A stretch of DNA of 64,000 nucleotides from NCBI GenBank assembly GCA_002633005.1, contig NMRA01000083.1, forward strand, positions 320,896-384,895, read 5' to 3'. The first letter of the stretch is position 1; each line of letters begins with the position of its first letter. Made by a program: the position numbers and the translations under genes. This document shows, piece after piece, positions 49,332 to 64,000 of the stretch. A model generated the notes under the pieces. It had not been told where the DNA came from and searched no databases. It was given only the letters and a program-made list of their open reading frames with translations. The stretch is from Phoronis australis (Eukaryota; Phoronida; Phoronidae).

Positions 49332-49582
49332 TGTCACGTGGGCGGAGCGTAGCGTTGATCTATTGTCTGCTGTGCTGGTGTGCCGACCACATATCATTAA
49401 AACAGTGTGTTGATTGTTTATGCGACTCATTTGAACTCTCCACTCAGTGCACATGGTAAAAGACTCTCTAACTATATTACATAGACCTATTTGTTAGTAG
49501 TCCAACATTATATGTAGTTACCATCTCTTCATCAACCAATAAATGTTTTTCATCAAATCGCCTCGTAACTGTCTACATAACA
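49332..49582 (+). mobile_element. Probable LTR (Ty3/Gypsy-like), solo or 5' remnant
   Basis: The segment starts TGTCACGTGGGCGGAGC and ends CTACATAACA. It has a CACGTG E-box and a GC box early and CCAATAAATG (a polyadenylation signal) late. It is followed at once by ATACTGGCGATGAGGATAAA, which resembles the primer-binding region found after many Gypsy LTRs. No gag-pol follows. Target duplication and a second LTR were not found. Confidence 0.45.
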
Positions 49583-50638
49583 ATACTGGCGATGAGGATA
49601 AAGAACTACTTTCATCGTAATGGTTCAACATTTTCACGGGCCTGTACCACCAACATTTTGACCGACTTTCTGCGCATATAGCATCGCTTGGGTGAGATTC
49701 TCAAGTTACCAAAGTTTTTTATCTTGCCTCCCACTAAAATCGTATAGTAATATCATGAGTTTTAGTTCAGGGATACATTTGAATCTATGCACTAGAACAA
49801 TTTTATTATGTTGAACACTGGGTTATTCCTCTAATTCGTTGGGTTATGGCTGGCGGCAAGTTCAAAAATCCACTGGTAGCTTAGTTTCTCGGCAGCGCGT
49901 TCCTAGCACAGAAGCACGGTTTATCGCCAAAACTCTACTCTGACGGCATGTAGTTGTCCAAGTCTCGCGCACGCAGCGTGTCTTCACAGTGTTTCCGACT
50001 TCTCGTGCACACGTACAAATTTCTGCACTGACTCCTCAACCTGAGCGCAGCGATGGCTTTGGTAGGACTTGGTGTACTCAACTTAATTTCTTAGCAGATG
50101 GGCATACGGGCTCAGGGTCAGAACAGGTCGCCATTTCAGCACCAACTTTCACATGGTCAAAAATAGAATTATTTTATTCTTGGTCAGTCACTGAGCTGGT
50201 GAGCAGTCAAGCCATATGACTTACTGAAGCTTGGTCATATATAATTAAAAAACAATTTTGGATTTTCAGAATGATTTTATTTTTCTTCACTATACTGTGC
50301 ATCAAGAATTCAAGATTAGGATAACATAAAATGTAAAAAACAGTCAAAATTATTTTTTTGTGTATCCACCTACCTTAATTTTCCTGTTTTCTCACTTGAG
50401 TGACAAATACTACATACACAGGCATGTCTAATTACATAACGTATCTGCTCTGGTATAAGCCCTTGGGAGCTCTATGTGGGCTGAAAGATAAAGGGGAGGG
50501 CTTATCCCCGAGCGGGTGTGTTATACAGTAGAAAAATTGCGGGTGTGCTTCGCAAGACCGGCAAGAGTAACTCAAAAGTGGTTGCGTGTGATTTTTTTGC
50601 GTAACAATTTGTGTGAATTTTCAATTTTCGAATTTCAG
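49583..50638. other. Upstream flank / intron of the zinc-finger gene
   Basis: Just after the LTR is a broken start-like frame (MVQHFHGPVPPTF then stop). Nothing else recognised. The missing 5' exon of the zinc-finger gene, which must end in phase 0, should lie here or further left but was not identified. Confidence 0.4.
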
Positions 50639-60180
<9,542 letters not shown>

Positions 60181-60476
60181 GATGTTAGCAGCTGGGAGAT
60201 CACAGGTGGTTTTTCATGTGATGTTGTATCGACACAAAATATGCAATGATATTTCTGGTCGTCAGATTGGTGCTCAAATATATGTTATAATCTCTCTTCA
60301 ATTTCACAGGAAAAATAATTGGCAACATTGCAAGTTTGTGATTTTCAAACTCTGATTGCCTTTTAAATTTTCAAAATATAAGTTTTGTTTGAATATATCA
60401 TTACTGAACAGTCCTTGCTACTGATAAGCTAAAATTTTAAAGTGTTTGTTTTCGTTGACAAATTTTATTTGGGCAA

Positions 60477-60482
60477 AATAAA
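60477..60482 (+). terminator. Polyadenylation signal AATAAA
   Basis: Canonical AATAAA lies 297 bp after the zinc-finger stop codon in an AT-rich 3' UTR, a usual distance. No downstream GU-rich element was checked in detail. Confidence 0.5.
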
Positions 60483-60656
60483 ATTTTGACTTATCTGCCA
60501 TTTTGTGTACTAAATTGAAGAGTCCTTACTGTGTTATGTATACAGTACAAGCCAATAGTATTCAGGCAATATGACCCGGAAGTACCCGTCATAGCGGCTT
60601 AGTAGAAGCTGAGTTCATTGTCAGAGTAGCCATACTGTATTAGAATTTTGATACCC

Positions 60657-60710
60657 TAATAATAATTATAATAATAATAATAATAATAATAATTATAATA
60701 ATTTATTAGA
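60657..60710. repeat. (AAT)n microsatellite
   Basis: AATAATTATAATAATAATAA and further triplets, about 50 bp, downstream of the zinc-finger gene. Confidence 0.9.
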
Positions 60711-61514
60711 TGTCATGACTGGGAAACGGTATTTGTCTGATTACTTTTGTGTTGTGCTGTGAACTTTAAAGCATCGTCTCACCTATTCTAACTCAGGACC
60801 ACTCGATCAATTGTGGCCCACAGGTATAGCTGTGTTGGTGTAATATTTTTATGTTATCATCAAAAATGTAGTAGTTTCTTTTGTAACTGTCACTGTAAAT
60901 GACGGTACAGTTTAAAGTTATTATAGTATCCCCCTTTATGAATGTCGTAAGCTCATATAAAATTCACTCAAGGATGTTCTTAAGTTGCTGATTTGATTGG
61001 GAACCTGCAACCTGTTTTACTTAAAAGACTTACGACTTTTTCTCATCAAGGGTCTGACTTGCTTTTGTCAGAACTTGAGGCATTGTTTAAACCCTGTCTG
61101 GTTGTCAGTCTGGTTTTCTGGTGACAGTCGCAGTGCTGGTTGATTTGGCATAAATCAAGAGACTAGACATATAACTTTTTTAGTGAAGTAGACCTAAGCC
61201 TTGGTCGTGAAATTAAAACTTCTTAGTTAAACAGACCTCACTTCAAATTTACTCAAGTTTAGTAAATACCATGACAATGCCTATGAACACTGTTTGCCAG
61301 ATTTTTAATCAAAACCCTACGTTTGCTAGATTTCATTAATGCATTTTAGTGTGACGGTTCAAAAGGTTGATTATTGTAGTGCGGTCGACAATAATGCTTC
61401 GTTGATCACAATGTAACGATGAACGTTCATAACTGAACAGCATCTAATTAAAATTTTGTGAGATGGTGATCGTGGATGTCCTAGGCTCATACACAATTGC
61501 TTTTTTATTTGCAG
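60711..61514. other. 3' flank, nothing recognised
   Basis: No gene or clear repeat seen. Confidence 0.5.
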
Positions 61515-61576
61515 GTATCGTGTACGCTGCGGGGGACATTCTTCGTTCTGAAAACATATTCTCCAGCGCAAAGAAG
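61515..61576 (+). CDS. Candidate orphan exon
   Basis: Between acceptor tttgcag and donor AAG|gttaga lies a 62-nt stretch open in phase 2 in, phase 0 out (IVYAAGDILRSENIFSSAKK). Phase 1 exits of the finger exons would join it as a Gly codon. It resembles no domain I know. It could be an alternative 3' exon of the zinc-finger gene, an exon of another gene, or chance. Confidence 0.3.
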
Positions 61577-62142
61577 GTTAGAACATGATTTAGTATAAAT
61601 TGTCATTGCTTGTTTGAACCAGTGCCAATCTCGTACCCAAAACATAAGTACAGTAATTTTTCTCTTATTAGACATGCAATATGGCAGACAAGTGAAGTTT
61701 TTCATTAAGATAAAGATTCAGAAAGTGTTTGATGTTAGCTGGGTGTGTTATGTGGCAGTCATGGAACAACAGTTTGGTTAAATGTCCGTTGTTTGCAACT
61801 ATGAAATGCTACTTGTGGTTCACTCACTTCAATAGACAACTATCCAGTGTCCAAATGTACATTTTCATCGGCAACTATTCAAGTAGATCTATCATGCAAA
61901 TGCCAGAAGTCATGATGTTTATCATACCAAAACAAAAATGAACCAATGAGAAAAGAACACACATCATTTATTATGTTTTTAATTGCCATGTTTATTTATT
62001 TTATATACAAATATGTGATTTCAATTTCAACGAAAACTAAGTAGTTTGTTTATGACACTATGAATACATATGTAATTCGTCTGAGCCAAGTGATTCCTAT
62101 GGATATTTCATTCATTCTGAATTACATACTGTCTGTAATTGA
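61577..62142. other. Flank before the second gap
   Basis: Nothing recognised. Confidence 0.5.
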
Positions 62143-62325
62143 NNNNNNNNNNNNNNNNNNNNNNNNNNNNNNNNNNNNNNNNNNNNNNNNNNNNNNNNNN
62201 NNNNNNNNNNNNNNNNNNNNNNNNNNNNNNNNNNNNNNNNNNNNNNNNNNNNNNNNNNNNNNNNNNNNNNNNNNNNNNNNNNNNNNNNNNNNNNNNNNNN
62301 NNNNNNNNNNNNNNNNNNNNNNNNN
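62143..62325. other. Assembly gap (183 N)
   Basis: Run of unknown bases immediately before a repeated part of the zinc-finger gene. Confidence 1.
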
Positions 62326-63084
62326 TTTCAACGATGGTTCTGTTCTTGTTGAAGAAACCTGATAGTGCCTCTGGTCATTGACAGTTTGACAGTGGTGCTG
62401 TGTAAAGTCAATTAAGTTTCCTTCATGATCCTTAGACCGTTGCCATGGGACATCCTTAGAGTGTTGTCTCGGTCACATACGCCAACTGCACTCCATCCTG
62501 GTTATCAGTATGAGCAGGCTATTTTCACCTGATAATTAGAAGCGTTTGGCGAGTTTTCACGCTGGCACCTGACCGGGGCTCCCAATAATGACCATTTTTC
62601 TGCCGCAAACTCATCGGTTTCGCATCGGAAGCTTTATGACTTGAAGCATATAATTGTAAACCTGTTGTAAACCTAACTTTGCCATTGAAACTATTTTTTT
62701 TATTTTGACCTCTCGCTGAAACGGTCTGTTGTTATTTACAGAAATTAGAAAAGAATTTTGGGCTTAAGAAGATCGGTTACTTTACTGTTGTCAATTTTAT
62801 CGTCCATGCATCAAATGGCCGAGGTGTGGAGGTATAAGCTTATTGAGTCTGGCCTCTAGCAGTATTGAATTTCTGTTCTTCTCAAGTTCACAAATCACTT
62901 TTAATCTAAGTAAGGAATAATTGAGGATAGTTTCGTCATGGAAAGTAGACAAAATCAGAAGAGAATTTTTTAACTGAACTTTGACATAAAATAACTAAAT
63001 TTTTTTTGTTAATATGAATTGGGCATTATTACTGTATTTGTCAGAGAAATTTGATTGATCTTATTTGTTGATGTTTTTGAACAG

Positions 63085-63217
63085 GAATGCCCTGGTGAAC
63101 TAGAAGGCAACTCTAAAAAGAGACGTTATCCAACATCAAAGCCATTCAAATGTAACCAATGCGATCACTCGTTTAATCAAAGAATTCACCTGAAAAAGCA
63201 CCTCAGTAAACACACAG
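63085..63217 (+). CDS. Second copy of the finger 3 exon
   Basis: Identical to 59005-59137, with the same acceptor and donor. Whether it is a separate gene depends on the reality of the duplication. Confidence 0.6.
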
Positions 63218-63708
63218 GTCAGTGTTCTGCAAGTAGAGTGTCACGTCCGTATGAAGCAACAAATCATCTTGATAGTGTGATTTCATAGGGGGAAATGGTA
63301 TTGTGTGTAAGATAAGATGGAATGAACAGAACTTGTACAAAGTTTCGTGGTAGGTAGTCTTAATTCAGATAATTGAGTTTTGCTGTTTTCAAAGAAAAAG
63401 GTCTTGGGCCTGTTGAATCTGACTGTACACAAGTTTTACTGTATTTCGCTCACCGTTTTGTTCAATTTTCACTGTAGCATATTTATTGCAATCATGTTTA
63501 ATTAGTGTGATTAAGGTTAGCTGTCGTGTATTTTTGAATATATTAAACATTTTCAGTGCCATTTTGTGAAAAAAATGGATTGCAGATACTCTTAGCTAAT
63601 TTTTCAGGTGTGTACCTGAATTTCATTACAATACTCATACCAATGCAAAAAAATTAACTCGGTTCAGATTCATGACTGTAGCCTCAACAGTTTACGTTCT
63701 TGTGACAG

Positions 63709-63792
63709 GAATAAAACCGTACAAGTGCCAGCAGTGTGACTACTCCACTGTAGAAAGAAGTCATTTAAAGGTTCACATCAGGATACATACAG
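63709..63792 (+). CDS. Second copy of the finger 4 exon, GC donor kept
   Basis: Matches 59635-59718 with a synonymous change (CCA to CCG) and the same CAG|gcaagt donor. Coding sequence is intact. Confidence 0.6.
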
Positions 63793-64000
63793 GCAAGTGA
63801 AGAGCGTTGAAGTGACAGGCAGTGACTCTTTAACTGTGATTTCATGAATACGGAGTGTTAAAAACCTGTGACTAGTGCCTGTTTAACAATCTTAGTTCTT
63901 GAGGAAAGCTTAGATATTTATATGTATATATTATTTAAAGTTTGCGAGTTTTGGATATGGTACACATTCAGTGCAGAGTTTTGCATTTATAAACTTGTTT

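Larger units (their letters stand above)
62326..64000 (+). repeat. Second copy of 58246-59900, probably an assembly duplication
   Basis: At a constant offset of 4080 the copy matches 58246 to about 59284 with no difference that I could see (over 1 kb). After that it differs by scattered substitutions and small indels, for example extra bases near 63955. It begins exactly at the gap edge. The pattern fits a second haplotype or mis-joined contig; a real recent tandem duplication is the alternative. The final exon would lie beyond the window. Confidence 0.85.

Noticed and set aside
49320-49400. CACGTG plus GC box as the zinc-finger gene's own promoter
   Set aside because: The block begins TGTCACGTGG, ends with ACA before a primer-binding-like sequence, and holds a late AATAAA, which fits an LTR better.
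62060-62381. Open frames running through the second N gap
   Set aside because: They exist only because unknown bases contain no stops.

Overview
The window reads as nuclear DNA of an animal: AT-rich, introns bounded by GT/AG (one GC/AG), two multi-exon transcription-factor genes, and a dense load of DNA transposons, LINE and LTR relics, with two runs of N marking assembly gaps. An invertebrate is most likely; a hemichordate or another invertebrate deuterostome is a guess from the repeat style, not shown by the sequence.

Layout. (1) 756-22452, minus strand: a TOX-family HMG-box gene that I could assemble from start codon to stop codon in nine coding exons (1818 nt, 605 residues, one continuous frame). 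It includes a 72-nt first exon at 22381-22452 and a 46-nt last exon at 756-801, with a plausible CCAAT/TATA promoter at about 22670-22790. (2) 22800-50638: some 28 kb between two divergently oriented genes, almost all repeats. These include a 37-bp CCAAT-bearing minisatellite, a 103-bp tandem repeat, three copies of a TA-flanked transposon, two copies of a PIF/Harbinger-like element, three long-arm foldback elements, a LINE fragment, a solo LTR, and an array of 11 CTCF-like motifs inside a transposon. (3) 50639-60180, plus strand: a C2H2 zinc-finger gene whose first two fingers match the BCL11 N-terminal pair (CCHC then C2H2) and whose C-terminus is a different run of four fingers. Seven exons join into one 427-residue frame; the 5' exon(s) were not found. 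A THAP-bearing TTAA transposon (Kolobok-like) lies in its second intron. (4) 60181-64000: 3' flank, a candidate orphan exon, an N gap, and a near-identical second copy of part of the zinc-finger gene that is probably an assembly or haplotype duplication.

The two genes encode nuclear DNA-binding regulators transcribed away from each other. Nothing in the sequence proves that they share control, but the 28 kb between them is where such control would lie. The strongest oddities are reciprocal nesting of two transposon families, matryoshka-like foldback elements, the periodic CTCF-like array, a stop codon overlapping a splice donor in the TOX gene, and the BCL11-like head on a non-BCL11 tail.
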